Positions 1 through 7,684 of a stretch of DNA of 10,377 bases are shown piece after piece. The position numbers were made by a program, and so were the translations under genes. Source of the stretch: an uncultured Clostridia bacterium (GTDB lineage Bacteria; Bacillota; Clostridia; TANB77; CAG-508); contig CANRBU010000032.1 in NCBI GenBank assembly GCA_947628925.1, positions 1-10,377 of the forward strand, in the 5' to 3' direction. Within the stretch, counting starts at the first letter, position 1; each line of letters starts with the position of its first letter. The notes below the pieces were generated by a model. The model worked only from the letters and a program-made list of their open reading frames with translations. It did not search any database and was not told where the DNA came from.

Positions 1-600
1 CAAACTAATATAAATGAATTAGAAGTAATGCGTGAAGAAGAACTTAGAACTGAATTGGCAAATTGGAAGGAAAATTATGCAGAAGCTGAAGAACAATATC
101 AACAAAAGGCTGAGACTTTAGAAGAATATAATGAAAAAGAAACTTCTGATATCGAAACAGCAGAACTTGTAAAAGAAGAGTTAGAGCAAGTAAATTTACT
201 TCTAGGTAAAACAGATGTACAAGGACCAGGTATAGAAATTACTTTAAATGAAAGTGATGATGCAGAAGCACCAATAACATCAGACAATTTAAATATGATT
301 GTAAATAGTTTAAAAGAAGCTGGAGCAGAAGCTATTTGTATAAATAATGAAAGAATTATAAATATGTCAGACATTGTATTAGTAGCTAATTCTATAATTA
401 GAGTTAATCAACAAAGAATTTTTGCACCATATGTTATTAAAGCTATTGGAAATCAAACTTATTTAGAAAGTGCATTACTTGGAAATGGTGGAGAAGCTGA
501 TAAATTAAATAAATTAGGGCATGTTGTTGACATTATAAGAAATAACAATGTAAAAATTCCTAGCTACAATAAAGAAATGGCAACAAAATATATAGAATAA
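1..600 (+). CDS. DUF881 family protein, YlxW/YlxX-like, 5' end outside window
   Basis: The reading frame is open from base 1, so the gene almost certainly starts upstream. An ATG at 28 exists but has no ribosome binding site, and the residues before it (QTNINELEV) continue the same helix. What is visible is a Glu/Lys/Gln-rich coiled coil (about the first 65 residues) followed by the globular DUF881 domain, with a GPGIEITL segment and a later EAICINNERI segment typical of the family. Family members usually begin with one membrane-spanning helix facing the coiled coil to the outside; that part would lie outside the window. Nineteen bases separate it from the small basic protein gene, the pairing seen in Gram-positive division clusters upstream of ftsA/ftsZ. 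The molecular role is not established; a link to cell division is inferred from neighbours. The family call is firm, the start is not visible. Confidence 0.85.
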   Translation, partial: QTNINELEVMREEELRTELANWKENYAEAEEQYQQKAETLEEYNEKETSDIETAELVKEELEQVNLLLGKTDVQGPGIEITLNESDDAEAPITSDNLNMIVNSLKEAGAEAICINNERIINMSDIVLVANSIIRVNQQRIFAPYVIKAIGNQTYLESALLGNGGEADKLNKLGHVVDIIRNNNVKIPSYNKEMATKYIE

Positions 601-619
601 AGGAAGGAAAGTGATATAA

Positions 620-1036
620 ATGGTTTTTATAGCAATTATAGTAGGATGTTTATTAGGAGCAATAATAGGAATGAATGCTCCAACAATTTCTTATACATAT
701 TCAAGTTATTTAGCGATTGCTATTATTGCAGCACTAGATTCTGTTTTTGGTGGAATTGCGTCAGTTATAAATAAAAAATTTGATATAAAAATTTTTATAT
801 CAGGATTTTTTGGAAATGCTGTTTTAGCTATTTTATTAACTATACTAGGCGAAAAATTAAATGTAGATATTTATTTGGCTGCAATTGTTGTGTTTGTGTG
901 GAGAATGTTTATGAATTTAGGAACAATCAGAAGATATTATGTGGAAAAGTGGACAGATAAATTAAAAAAAGCACATGAAAATAAAACAAAAGTTGAGCAA
1001 GAACCAGAGCAAAATACCGAAAAAAAGCAGGTGTAA
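620..1036 (+). CDS. sbp: Small basic protein (DUF1290), division-cluster membrane protein
   Basis: A 138-residue, very hydrophobic protein with about three membrane segments (roughly residues 2-19, 28-48 and 58-95), then a basic and Glu/Gln/Lys-rich cytoplasmic tail. The core with the LDSVFGGIAS motif after the second hydrophobic stretch and the later FVWRMFMNLGTIRR segment matches the small basic protein family of Bacillus and Clostridia, which runs about 110-125 residues; the extra length here is in the polar tail. ATG at 620 is preceded by AGGAAGG at 601-607, a rather long 12-base gap; the GTG at 611 is followed at once by a stop. It follows the DUF881 gene in one operon, and a hairpin terminator lies just downstream. 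Function is unknown; a role near the division machinery is inferred from context. Confidence 0.85.
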   Translation: MVFIAIIVGCLLGAIIGMNAPTISYTYSSYLAIAIIAALDSVFGGIASVINKKFDIKIFISGFFGNAVLAILLTILGEKLNVDIYLAAIVVFVWRMFMNLGTIRRYYVEKWTDKLKKAHENKTKVEQEPEQNTEKKQV

Positions 1037-1061
1037 TGCAAAATACACGTGCATATAATGT

Positions 1062-1096
1062 AAGGAAGGATTGCTGGTTGGTGATTCTTCTTTTTT
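1062..1096 (+). terminator. Intrinsic terminator after the small basic protein gene
   Basis: A 13-base-pair stem (1062-1074 with 1081-1093), containing four G-U pairs, surrounds a six-base TGGTTG loop and runs into TTTTTT at 1091-1096. It lies 25 bases after the stop codon and separates the upstream operon from the ftsA promoter. Confidence 0.6.
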
Positions 1097-1150
1097 ATGT
1101 GAGAATTATTTTACATTAATAATGAGACTTGAATGTCTTGTGGCAAAAGA

Positions 1151-1202
1151 GTTACAAAAAAATATTACAGACACATTACAAAAATATTACAAAAATATAA
1201 CA
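1151..1202 (+). promoter_or_regulatory. Array of five WalR (YycF)-like half-sites upstream of the ftsA promoter
   Basis: On the minus strand the hexamers at 1197-1202, 1186-1191, 1175-1180, 1164-1169 and 1151-1156 read TGTTAT, TGTAAT, TGTAAT, TGTAAT and TGTAAC. The first four are separated by exactly five bases each, and the last by seven. All five fit the published WalR/YycF half-site TGTWAH, and the five-base spacing is the WalR rule. The array ends eight bases before the -35 box. The fit to consensus is seen directly; binding by WalR is inferred. Another OmpR-family regulator such as PhoP could use a similar 11-base repeat. Confidence 0.55.
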
Positions 1203-1209
1203 AATGCTA

Positions 1210-1238
1210 TTGACTTTTTAAAAAAAATGTAATATAAA
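1210..1238 (+). promoter_or_regulatory. Sigma-A promoter of ftsA
   Basis: TTGACT (1210-1215) and TATAAA (1233-1238) with a 17-base spacer; each box has five of six consensus bases. The expected start of transcription is near 1245, giving a leader of about 33 bases to the ftsA start. The rest of the 241-base gap 1037-1277 holds the terminator and the regulator sites listed separately, and no gene. Confidence 0.75.
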
Positions 1239-1277
1239 TACTCTATAAATTAAATACAAAATATTGGAGGAATTAAC

Positions 1278-2507
1278 TTGGCTATCGGTGATATTATAGT
1301 GGGCGTAGACATTGGCACGACTAAAGTTGCAACAGTTGTAGGGGAAGTTAATAACTTTGGTCAAATTGAAATCATCAGTAATACATCATATAAATGTAGT
1401 GGGCTTCAAAAAGGAAAAATAATCAACGAAGATGAAATCATGCTTAGTCTATCCAAAACAATTAAAGATGCTGAAGAAGAAACAAATTTAGAAATAAATT
1501 CTGCTTATGTGACCATACCGGGTAAATATGTTACAATTGTTCAAAACAGTGTAACAAAGGATGTTAAAGATAAATATTCAGGTATATCAGTTAGAGATGT
1601 ACAAAATGCTATTATGCAAGTTAAAGACATAGAAATTCCAGATGGTAAAACTTTAATAGACATTGTACCAGATAAAATAACATTAGAAAATGGTACAGTT
1701 GTAGCAGATCCAGTGGGCAATTTAAGTAGTAGTTTTACTATTGATGCTCAAGTCATATTAGCAGAAAAAGAATATATTAGGCAATTAACGACAATTTTCA
1801 AAAAGGCAGGACTTGAAATTGATGGTATTGTGCCAACAACATTGGCAGAAAGAAATCTTATTCTTGATAAAAATGAAATGAATGATAATGTTATGCTACT
1901 AGATATAGGAGCTGGAAATACAGATATAGGTGTATTTGAGGGAAGTGCCTTTATATATACAGATTCTATACCAGTTGGTGGAGATAATATTACAAGTGAT
2001 ATTGCTTTAGTTCTAAATATAAGTGAAGAAGAAGCAGATAAATTAAAAAGGCAATATGGACTTGCTTTAAAATCACTAATTGATAATGATAATGATATTA
2101 TTCTTAATACTTGCAAAGATAATAATAAAAATCGAATAATTAAAAGTTCAGAATTAATTGAAATTATTGAAGCAAGAATAGAAGAGATTTTCTCAATTGT
2201 AAATAAAAAGATAACAAACCAAGGAATTAAGGCAAAAATTAATAATGTTATTTTAACAGGACAAGGAATTATCAATATTAATAAAAGTGATGTAGCAGGG
2301 AAAATCACACTTAATATACCAGTTAAAATTTCAACAGGTAGATTAATTAGTACGATTAGACCAACATATAGAACAAGTTATTCACTAGTAAGATATATAG
2401 CAGGAAGACCATTTGCAAAAACTGTAACAAGTAATGTAAATACAAAATCAAACGAAAATGTATTTAAAAACATTATCGAAAAAATCAAAGAATTTTTTTA
2501 CTCATGA
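1278..2507 (+). CDS. ftsA: Cell division protein FtsA (actin-like membrane anchor of FtsZ)
   Basis: FtsA is the actin-fold ATPase that tethers FtsZ filaments to the membrane and recruits later divisome proteins. The 409-residue product carries the phosphate-1 motif VDIGTTKV near residue 10, the phosphate-2 motif LDIGAGNTDIG at about 208-218, and the adenosine motif LTGQG at 326-330, where many family members have GGG; that Gln is a small oddity. The last ~16 residues (NVFKNIIEKIKEFFYS) form the amphipathic membrane-targeting helix expected at the C-terminus. Translation begins with TTG at 1278, eight residues before the first conserved Asp, with GGAGG at 1266-1270 and a seven-base gap; no better ATG exists. 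It has its own promoter with WalR-like sites, and ftsZ follows 72 bases later, as in most Firmicutes. Confidence 0.95.
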   Translation: MAIGDIIVGVDIGTTKVATVVGEVNNFGQIEIISNTSYKCSGLQKGKIINEDEIMLSLSKTIKDAEEETNLEINSAYVTIPGKYVTIVQNSVTKDVKDKYSGISVRDVQNAIMQVKDIEIPDGKTLIDIVPDKITLENGTVVADPVGNLSSSFTIDAQVILAEKEYIRQLTTIFKKAGLEIDGIVPTTLAERNLILDKNEMNDNVMLLDIGAGNTDIGVFEGSAFIYTDSIPVGGDNITSDIALVLNISEEEADKLKRQYGLALKSLIDNDNDIILNTCKDNNKNRIIKSSELIEIIEARIEEIFSIVNKKITNQGIKAKINNVILTGQGIININKSDVAGKITLNIPVKISTGRLISTIRPTYRTSYSLVRYIAGRPFAKTVTSNVNTKSNENVFKNIIEKIKEFFYS

Positions 2508-2579
2508 TAAAGTGGAAGATACCACCAATAAAAATAAAAGTTTTTAATTTTAAAGTATAATAAAGGGAGGAAAAGCAAA

Positions 2580-3704
2580 ATGATGGAATATGAGGATAAC
2601 AATAACATAACAATGATGGATGGGACTGCAACCATAAAAGTAATAGGAGTAGGGGGAGCTGGAAACAATGCCGTTAACAGAATGATTGAATCAGGAATTA
2701 AAGGTGTAGACTTCATTGCAGTAAATACAGATAAACAAGCTTTGCAAGAGTCAAAAGCAGCAACAAAAATTCAAATAGGGGAAAAGATTACAAGAGGATT
2801 AGGTGCTGGAGCAAACCCAGATATTGGTGCACAATCAGCAGAAGAAAGCAAATCAGAAGTTGCAGAAGTTCTAAGAGGAGCTGATATGGTATTTGTTACT
2901 GCTGGAATGGGCGGTGGAACAGGTACAGGTGCTGCTCCAATAGTTGCATCAACAGCAAAAGAAATGGGAATTTTAACAATAGGTGTTGTTACAAAACCAT
3001 TTACATTTGAAGGTAAAAAAAGATTATCACAAGCAGAAAGAGGAATTGAAAGTTTAAAAGGAAAAGTAGATACACTAGTTGTTATTCCAAATGATAAACT
3101 TTTACAAATAGTAGATAGAAAAACATCAATGATTGAAGCTTTTAGACAAGCAGATGATGTTTTAAGACAAGGTGTACAAGGTATTTCAGACTTAATTGCT
3201 GTACCAGGATTGGTAAATTTGGATTTTGCTGATGTAAAGACTATTATGCTAAACCAAGGAATGGCACATATGGGAGTTGGTGTAGCAGGTGGAGAAAATA
3301 GAGCAGAAGATGCAGCAAAAGAAGCAATCCAAAGTCCATTACTAGAAACATCAATAGAAGGGGCAAAAGGTGTAATTATAAATATTACTGGTGGTGAAGA
3401 TTTAGGATTACATGAAGTTAATACAGCGGCAGAACTTGTACAACGCAGTGTAGACCCAGAAGCAAATATAATCTTTGGTACTGTAACAGATACTTCTATG
3501 GAAGATCAAATTAAGATTACAGTTATAGCAACAGGTTTTGAAAAAAACGAAGAAATACCTAATATTGGAATGGAAACTACAGTTGTTCCAAAAACTTGGG
3601 AAAAGAAAATAAACTCAATTCCATCAACATCAGATTCTAATTCATCACAAAATGATTTAGATATACCAGCTTTTCTAAGAAAAAATAAAAATAAAAACAT
3701 TTAG
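2580..3704 (+). CDS. ftsZ: Cell division GTPase FtsZ
   Basis: FtsZ is the tubulin-like GTPase that polymerises into the Z ring at midcell. The 374-residue protein has the nucleotide-binding GVGGAGNNAVNRM loop near residue 23, the tubulin signature GGGTGTGAAP at 111-120, and the T7 synergy loop NLDFADV at 213-219 that completes GTP hydrolysis in the neighbouring subunit. After a short linker, the C-terminal peptide LDIPAFLRK that binds FtsA and SepF is intact; it ends in a basic variable tail (KNKNKNI). ATG at 2580 lies nine bases after GGGAGG (2565-2570) and is preferred to the adjacent ATG at 2583. It is co-transcribed with ftsA and followed by a strong terminator. The length and all key residues are normal. 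Confidence 0.97.
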   Translation: MMEYEDNNNITMMDGTATIKVIGVGGAGNNAVNRMIESGIKGVDFIAVNTDKQALQESKAATKIQIGEKITRGLGAGANPDIGAQSAEESKSEVAEVLRGADMVFVTAGMGGGTGTGAAPIVASTAKEMGILTIGVVTKPFTFEGKKRLSQAERGIESLKGKVDTLVVIPNDKLLQIVDRKTSMIEAFRQADDVLRQGVQGISDLIAVPGLVNLDFADVKTIMLNQGMAHMGVGVAGGENRAEDAAKEAIQSPLLETSIEGAKGVIINITGGEDLGLHEVNTAAELVQRSVDPEANIIFGTVTDTSMEDQIKITVIATGFEKNEEIPNIGMETTVVPKTWEKKINSIPSTSDSNSSQNDLDIPAFLRKNKNKNI

Positions 3705-3720
3705 AAAATTGTTTATATAC

Positions 3721-3750
3721 AGAACCGTTTTTAACAAACGGTTCTTTTTG
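3721..3750 (+). terminator. Strong intrinsic terminator after ftsZ
   Basis: A perfect 10-base-pair stem, AGAACCGTTT (3721-3730) with AAACGGTTCT (3736-3745), closes a five-base loop and runs into a T tract. It ends the ftsAZ transcription unit. Confidence 0.9.
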
Positions 3751-3813
3751 TCGATTATTTCTTTTTTTCTACAATAAGAAAAGACAACATTTTCAATATG
3801 CTTGTGCTAAAAT
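3749..3813 (+). promoter_or_regulatory. Candidate spoIIGA-sigE promoter with a Spo0A-like box
   Basis: An extended -10 element, TGC followed by TAAAAT (3805-3813), lies about 30 bases before the spoIIGA start. No good -35 box sits at the normal distance, as is also true of the Spo0A-activated spoIIG promoter of Bacillus subtilis. TGTCGAT at 3749-3755 matches six of seven bases of the Spo0A box TGTCGAA, roughly 65-71 bases upstream of the likely start of transcription. Activation by Spo0A is inferred from the known biology of this operon and from one imperfect box. Confidence 0.4.
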
Positions 3814-3843
3814 AAAATCAGATGGAAAGGAATGATTGTAATT

Positions 3844-4735
3844 ATGACAATTTATATTGATGTTGTCATTGCGGAAAATCTAATAATGAACAGTATTATC
3901 ATTTATGCAACTGCAATTATTCTAAAGATAAAAATCAAGCACTTAAGAATTTTTTTGTCTAGTATTATACGGAGCAATTTATTCAGTTATGAGTTACATA
4001 TCAAATTTAGAAATTTATTCAAATTTATTTTTAAAAATTATCCTATCAATTATCATGGTATATATTGCATATAAACCAAAAAATATAAAGGTTTTGGCTA
4101 AAGAAACTCTTATCTTTTATTTAACTTCTTTTTTATTTGGTGGAGTGGCATTTGCCATGATATATGTTGTAAAACCACAAAATATTCTTATGAAAAATGG
4201 CTTATTTTTAGGAACTTATCCACTAAAAACAGTATTTTTCGGAGCAATATTTGCATCAATTATTTTAATAACAGCTTTTAAAATAGTAAAAAACAAGATT
4301 TCAAAAAAAGATATGTATTGTACTATAAAAATATATTTTAATAATAAAGTTGCAACAACCACTGCAATGGTCGATACAGGAAATATGCTGAAAGAACCCA
4401 TAACAGGTAATTCGGTTATTGTTGTGGAAGCCGATCTTTTAGAAGAAATATTACCTGTAGAAATCTTGCAAAATATAGAAAATATAATGAGAGGTGAGAT
4501 ATATAATGTTTCAGAAGAAATAAAAACTACATATTTGTCAAAATTAAAGCTAATTCCATATTCGTCACTTGGAAAACAAAATGGAATGTTGTTAGGTATT
4601 AAAGTAGATAAAGTTGAAATTATAAAACAAGAAGAGAGCGTGGAAAGAGATGATATTATTGTTGGTATTTATACAAATACTTTAACTAAAAAAAGAGAAT
4701 ATGGGGCTTTGGTTGGAATCGACATTTTATCTTAG
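3844..4735 (+). CDS. spoIIGA: SpoIIGA, pro-sigma-E processing membrane protease (requires +1 frameshift)
   Basis: SpoIIGA sits in the septal membrane and cleaves the pro-sequence of SigE in the mother cell. Reading 3844-3969 and then 3971-4735 gives 296 residues, close to the ~309 of Bacillus. The N-terminal half holds about five hydrophobic segments; the C-terminal half is an aspartic-protease-like domain with the catalytic motif VDTGN (Asp about residue 177). The zero frame breaks at CGG 3970-3972, after ...FLSSII; skipping C3970 continues as GAIYSVMSYI inside the second membrane helix, as the family requires. Unshifted translation would stop at 4074 with no protease domain. I prefer ATG 3844 to ATG 3832 because the latter touches the AAAGG ribosome site (3826-3830) and the family begins with a short MxIYxD-type N-terminus. 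sigE follows 15 bases later. The gene could instead be a real pseudogene or carry a sequence error. Confidence 0.85.
3970..3973 (+). other. CGGA +1 frameshift site in spoIIGA
   Basis: The zero frame reads ATA CGG AGC; the homologous frame is ATA, skipped C, GGA GCA. The shift is at codon 43. The event is not in the T-run at 3950-3956: placing it there would give a poorer protein (RIFCLVLYG) than placing it at CGGA (RIFLSSIIG). Confidence 0.7.
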
Positions 4736-4750
4736 AAAGGGTGATTTTAA

Positions 4751-5497
4751 ATGAAAATTTTGGACTTGATTAAAAATAGTATAAACAATCTAGGGACAAT
4801 ATGTGCAAAATACATTAATGAAAATAATGAAATAGATTATTTACCAATATTTTATATAGCAGGAAGTCAAACACTTCCGCCACCTCTTTCACCAGAGGAA
4901 GAAGAAGTATATATTAAGCAATTACTAGAAGAAGATAATATATTAGCAAAACAAACATTAGTTGAAAGAAATTTAAGGTTAGTTGTATATATTGCAAAAA
5001 AATTTGAAAACACAGGAATAGGAATTGAGGATTTAATTTCAATAGGAACAATTGGATTAATGAAAGGTGTAAATACTTTTAAAGCAGACAAAAATATCAA
5101 ATTAGCTACATATGCTTCTAGGTGTATTGAAAATGAAATACTAATGTTTTTGAGAAAAAACAATAAAATAAAAGGAGAAATTTCTATTGATGAACCATTA
5201 AATAAAGATGGAGATGGAAATGAATTATTGTTGTCTGATATATTAGGAACAGATCCAGATATTACTTCAAGAAATATAGAAGATGAAGTAGATAAAACAT
5301 TACTTAGAGCATCAATTTTAAAATTGAATGAAAGAGAAAAAGATATAATGGAAATGCGTTTTGGGTTTAAAACAGGGAAAGAGAAAACACAAAAAGAAGT
5401 TGCAGATGAACTTGGAATCTCACAAAGCTATATTTCTAGATTAGAAAAAAAGATTATAAATAAAATGAAAAAAGATATAACAAGTAAAATAGGATAA
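4751..5497 (+). CDS. sigE: RNA polymerase sporulation sigma factor E (pro-SigE)
   Basis: SigE directs early mother-cell transcription during sporulation. The 248-residue product has an N-terminal pro-sequence of about 34 residues, then FYIAGSQTLPPPLS, the conserved segment around the SpoIIGA cleavage point (near F34/Y35). Region 2 follows, with NLRLVVYIAKKF, IGIEDLISIGTIGLMKG and the -10-reading TYASRCIENEILMFLRK. Region 4 includes LNEREKDIMEMRFG and the helix-turn-helix TQKEVADELGISQSYISRLE at about 213-232. ATG at 4751 follows AAAGGG at 4736-4741 and lies 15 bases after spoIIGA, so both are made from one transcript, as expected for protease and substrate. No in-frame CGG occurs and the frame is intact. 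In Bacillus sigG follows at once; here two other genes are inserted. Confidence 0.97.
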   Translation: MKILDLIKNSINNLGTICAKYINENNEIDYLPIFYIAGSQTLPPPLSPEEEEVYIKQLLEEDNILAKQTLVERNLRLVVYIAKKFENTGIGIEDLISIGTIGLMKGVNTFKADKNIKLATYASRCIENEILMFLRKNNKIKGEISIDEPLNKDGDGNELLLSDILGTDPDITSRNIEDEVDKTLLRASILKLNEREKDIMEMRFGFKTGKEKTQKEVADELGISQSYISRLEKKIINKMKKDITSKIG

Positions 5498-5512
5498 AAA
5501 TTAAAATTTTTG

Positions 5513-5541
5513 TTGACAATAAATAGCAAAAAATATATAAT
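5513..5541 (+). promoter_or_regulatory. Perfect consensus sigma-A promoter
   Basis: TTGACA (5513-5518), a 17-base spacer and TATAAT (5536-5541) match the sigma-A consensus at all 12 positions. It begins 15 bases after the sigE stop, with no clear terminator between. It should drive the two following genes strongly in growing cells, and, because no terminator is seen before sigG, might read into sigG. Confidence 0.85.
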
Positions 5542-5570
5542 AAAGTAAAAATATGGGGAGAAATGTACTA

Positions 5571-6476
5571 ATGAAATCAAAATTAAAAAAAATAGTAATA
5601 ATAAGCATATTGCTTTTAGTGATAAGCTGTTGCACTATAAGTGTTAAAGCAGATGTAGGAAGTTTTGAATCTTATGATAGTGGCGGAAGTTCTTGGAGTG
5701 GAAGCGATTCTTGGAGTAGTAGCGGTTCATGGAGCAGTAGTGGAGGTAGCAGTTTTCCAGGAATATTAATTTTTGGAGGTCCATATAAATTTATAAGTAT
5801 TATCGTATATGTACTAATAATTTATGCTATATATCAAATGGTAAAACATAAACGAAAATTTAATGTACCACCAATTAATCAACAAACAATAGATTATAAC
5901 CAAAGAGAACAAGAAACACTTTCAAAAATAGTGCAAATAGATCCATTATTTAATAAAGAAGAATTTATTGCATCAGCAAAAACATTGTTTGTAAGATTAC
6001 AGCAAGCTTGGACAGATAGAGACTGGTCAGTTATGAGAGTTTTTGAAACAAATGAATTATTTGAGCAACATAAAAATCAACTACAAGGGTATATAAATAA
6101 TAACCAGATAAATGTAATGGATAGAATTTGCGTTAATTATGCACAATTGTTTGAATTTAGACAAGAAGGAGATAAAGATATTTTAGTTGTTCGTTTAAAT
6201 TCAAGAATGTCAGATTATATAATTGATGCAACTTCAAAAAAAGTACTAAGAGGTAACAAAGATATAGAATATGTAAATACATATAGATTAACATTTGTTA
6301 GAAAAAAAGGTTTACAAACGAAAGAAGGAACTAGTAAAATAAATATAACAAATTGTCCAAACTGTGGTGCACCAACGCAAATTACATCAGCAGGTGAGTG
6401 CGAATATTGCGGAAGTGTTATCACAACAGGAGAATACAATTGGGTACTTTCAAATCTAGAAAGAGAAAGAAAATAA
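5571..6476 (+). CDS. Membrane protein with Ser/Gly-rich region, Tim44-like domain and C-terminal zinc ribbon
   Basis: The start is put at ATG 5571, because GGGGAG at 5555-5560 sits ten bases before it and overlaps the in-frame ATG at 5553. This gives 301 residues beginning MKSKLKK, then a hydrophobic stretch (about 7-22) that reads as a signal peptide or anchor. A Ser/Gly/Trp-rich repeat region (SGGSSWSGSDSW type) follows at about 30-62, then a membrane segment at about 65-90. Next comes a Tim44-like domain (about 120-245, with FIASAKTLFVRLQQAWTDRDW), and finally a CPNCG...CEYCG zinc ribbon near residues 266-285. Such proteins travel with SPFH zinc-ribbon proteins, as in the Bacillus subtilis ydjGHI genes tied to PspA at the membrane; no PspA gene is visible here. 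The downstream SPFH gene starts 13 bases after its stop. The domain calls are reasonable by eye; its function in membrane stress or organisation is inferred. Confidence 0.8.
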   Translation: MKSKLKKIVIISILLLVISCCTISVKADVGSFESYDSGGSSWSGSDSWSSSGSWSSSGGSSFPGILIFGGPYKFISIIVYVLIIYAIYQMVKHKRKFNVPPINQQTIDYNQREQETLSKIVQIDPLFNKEEFIASAKTLFVRLQQAWTDRDWSVMRVFETNELFEQHKNQLQGYINNNQINVMDRICVNYAQLFEFRQEGDKDILVVRLNSRMSDYIIDATSKKVLRGNKDIEYVNTYRLTFVRKKGLQTKEGTSKINITNCPNCGAPTQITSAGECEYCGSVITTGEYNWVLSNLERERK

Positions 6477-6489
6477 GGAGGAATAAATT

Positions 6490-7669
6490 ATGGGACTAAT
6501 TAAAGCAGGAGTAGGTGCTATAGGAAGCACATTAAAAGATCAATGGAAAGAGGCAATAAGATGCGAAGACATGACAAATGACATATTAATGGTTAAAAAA
6601 ACAACACCAACAGGAGTTATTACAAATAAAAGTACAATTATTGTAGGACCAGGTCAATGCGCAATTATTTATGATAATGGTAAAGTGCTTGATGCAACAG
6701 CAGAAGAAGGAGTGTTTGAATTTGATTCATCATCATCTCCATCATTTTTCGCAGGTGATTTTGGAAAAACTTTTAAAGAAATGTGGCAAAGATTTACTTA
6801 TAATGGAGCAACAAGTAAGCAACAAGCAGTATTTTTCTTTAATATAAAAGAAATTATAGACAATAAATTTGGTACAGCATTACCAATTCCTTTTCAAGAT
6901 TGGTCACATCCAATTCCAAATCAAATGACAAAGACAATTACACCTTTAAGAGTACAAATAAAATGCTTTGGAAAATATACTTTTAAAATTATAAATCCAG
7001 CAGTATTTATGGCAGAATTAGCAGGAACAGCAGATGTATATAAAAAAGAAGATGTAGTTGAACAAGTAAGAACAGAAGTAATGGCAGCATTCCAAAATGT
7101 TGTAAATGAATTAGGAACTGAAAAACACAAAGTACCAGTATTAGAAATGCCAAGTCAAACAGATGAAATCAAACAAATGATGGATGAAGATGTGTTTGAT
7201 GAAGCAATAAGAAAAAGAGGATTGCAAATTATTGGGTTTGCAGTAGAATCTGTTACATTAGATGATGAATCAAAAACAAAGATTGATAATTATGAGCTAA
7301 GTTCAAATGCATATATGCAACAAGGAAAACTTGTTGGAGCATATGCAGAAGCAGTTCAAGGTGCTGCAACTAACAGTAATGGAGCAATGAATGGCTTTAT
7401 GGGTATTGGAATGATGAATATGTCAAGCAATGGCATGGTGGGTGGAGCAGCAACAGGTCCATGGCAAAATACCCGGAAATAGTACAATTGATTTAAGCGA
7501 AGATAAAGATGGCGAAGAATGGAAATGCGAATGTGGTAGTACAAACACTGGGAAATTCTGCGGTAATTGTGGAAAACCAAAAGCAACTAAAAAACAATGT
7601 CCAAAATGTAAAGCTATGAATGAACCAACAGACAAATTCTGCAGTCAATGTGGAACAAGTTTAGAATAA
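6490..7669 (+). CDS. SPFH-domain protein with C-terminal zinc ribbons, YdjI-like (requires +1 frameshift for full length)
   Basis: The N-terminal part (MGLIKAGVGAIGSTLKDQWKE) and the following SPFH/band-7-like domain (about 30-270, with VGPGQCAIIYDNGKV and the VVEQVRTEVM helix) match the YdjI or 'virion core protein-like' family, which forms membrane-associated assemblies. A Gly/Met/Asn-rich linker (about 290-325) follows. The zero frame stops at 7480-7482, giving 330 residues with no zinc ribbon. If C7474 at CGGA is skipped, the frame continues as GPWQNT-GNSTIDLSEDKD and then two zinc ribbons (CECG...CGNCG and CPKC...CSQCG), a 392-residue protein with the family's usual ending. The ribosome site AAGGAGGA ends nine bases or so before ATG 6490. 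It shares the promoter at 5513. Both forms might be made, as the zero-frame stop comes two codons after the shift site. Confidence 0.85.
7474..7477 (+). other. CGGA +1 frameshift site in the SPFH gene
   Basis: The zero frame reads ACC CGG AAA TAG. Skipping one C gives ACC GGA AAT and opens 64 codons encoding the two zinc ribbons. The shift is at codon 329. The preceding CC makes the exact inserted base ambiguous, but the quadruplet is again CGGA. Confidence 0.7.
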
Positions 7670-7684
7670 AAATAAAATAGAAAA

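Noticed and set aside
1051..1060. TATAAT at 1054-1059 as a promoter
   Set aside because: No -35 box, and it runs directly into the terminator hairpin at 1062.
1105..1123. Short inverted repeat ATTATT/AATAAT upstream of the WalR-like array
   Set aside because: Six A/T pairs only, with no T tract and no link to neighbouring signals.
2556..2561. TATAAT upstream of ftsZ as a separate ftsZ promoter
   Set aside because: No recognisable -35 box at 16-18 bases and no extended -10; such hexamers are common in A/T-rich DNA.
3950..3956. Run of seven T in spoIIGA as the site of the frameshift
   Set aside because: Removing one T restores the frame but gives RIFCLVLYG; removing C3970 gives RIFLSSIIG, a better family match and the same motif as in the three other genes.
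7430..7669. Separate small zinc-ribbon gene overlapping the SPFH gene
   Set aside because: The first residues before the CGGA site are an out-of-frame reading of the SPFH linker, there is no ribosome site, and the zinc ribbons are the normal C-terminus of this SPFH family.
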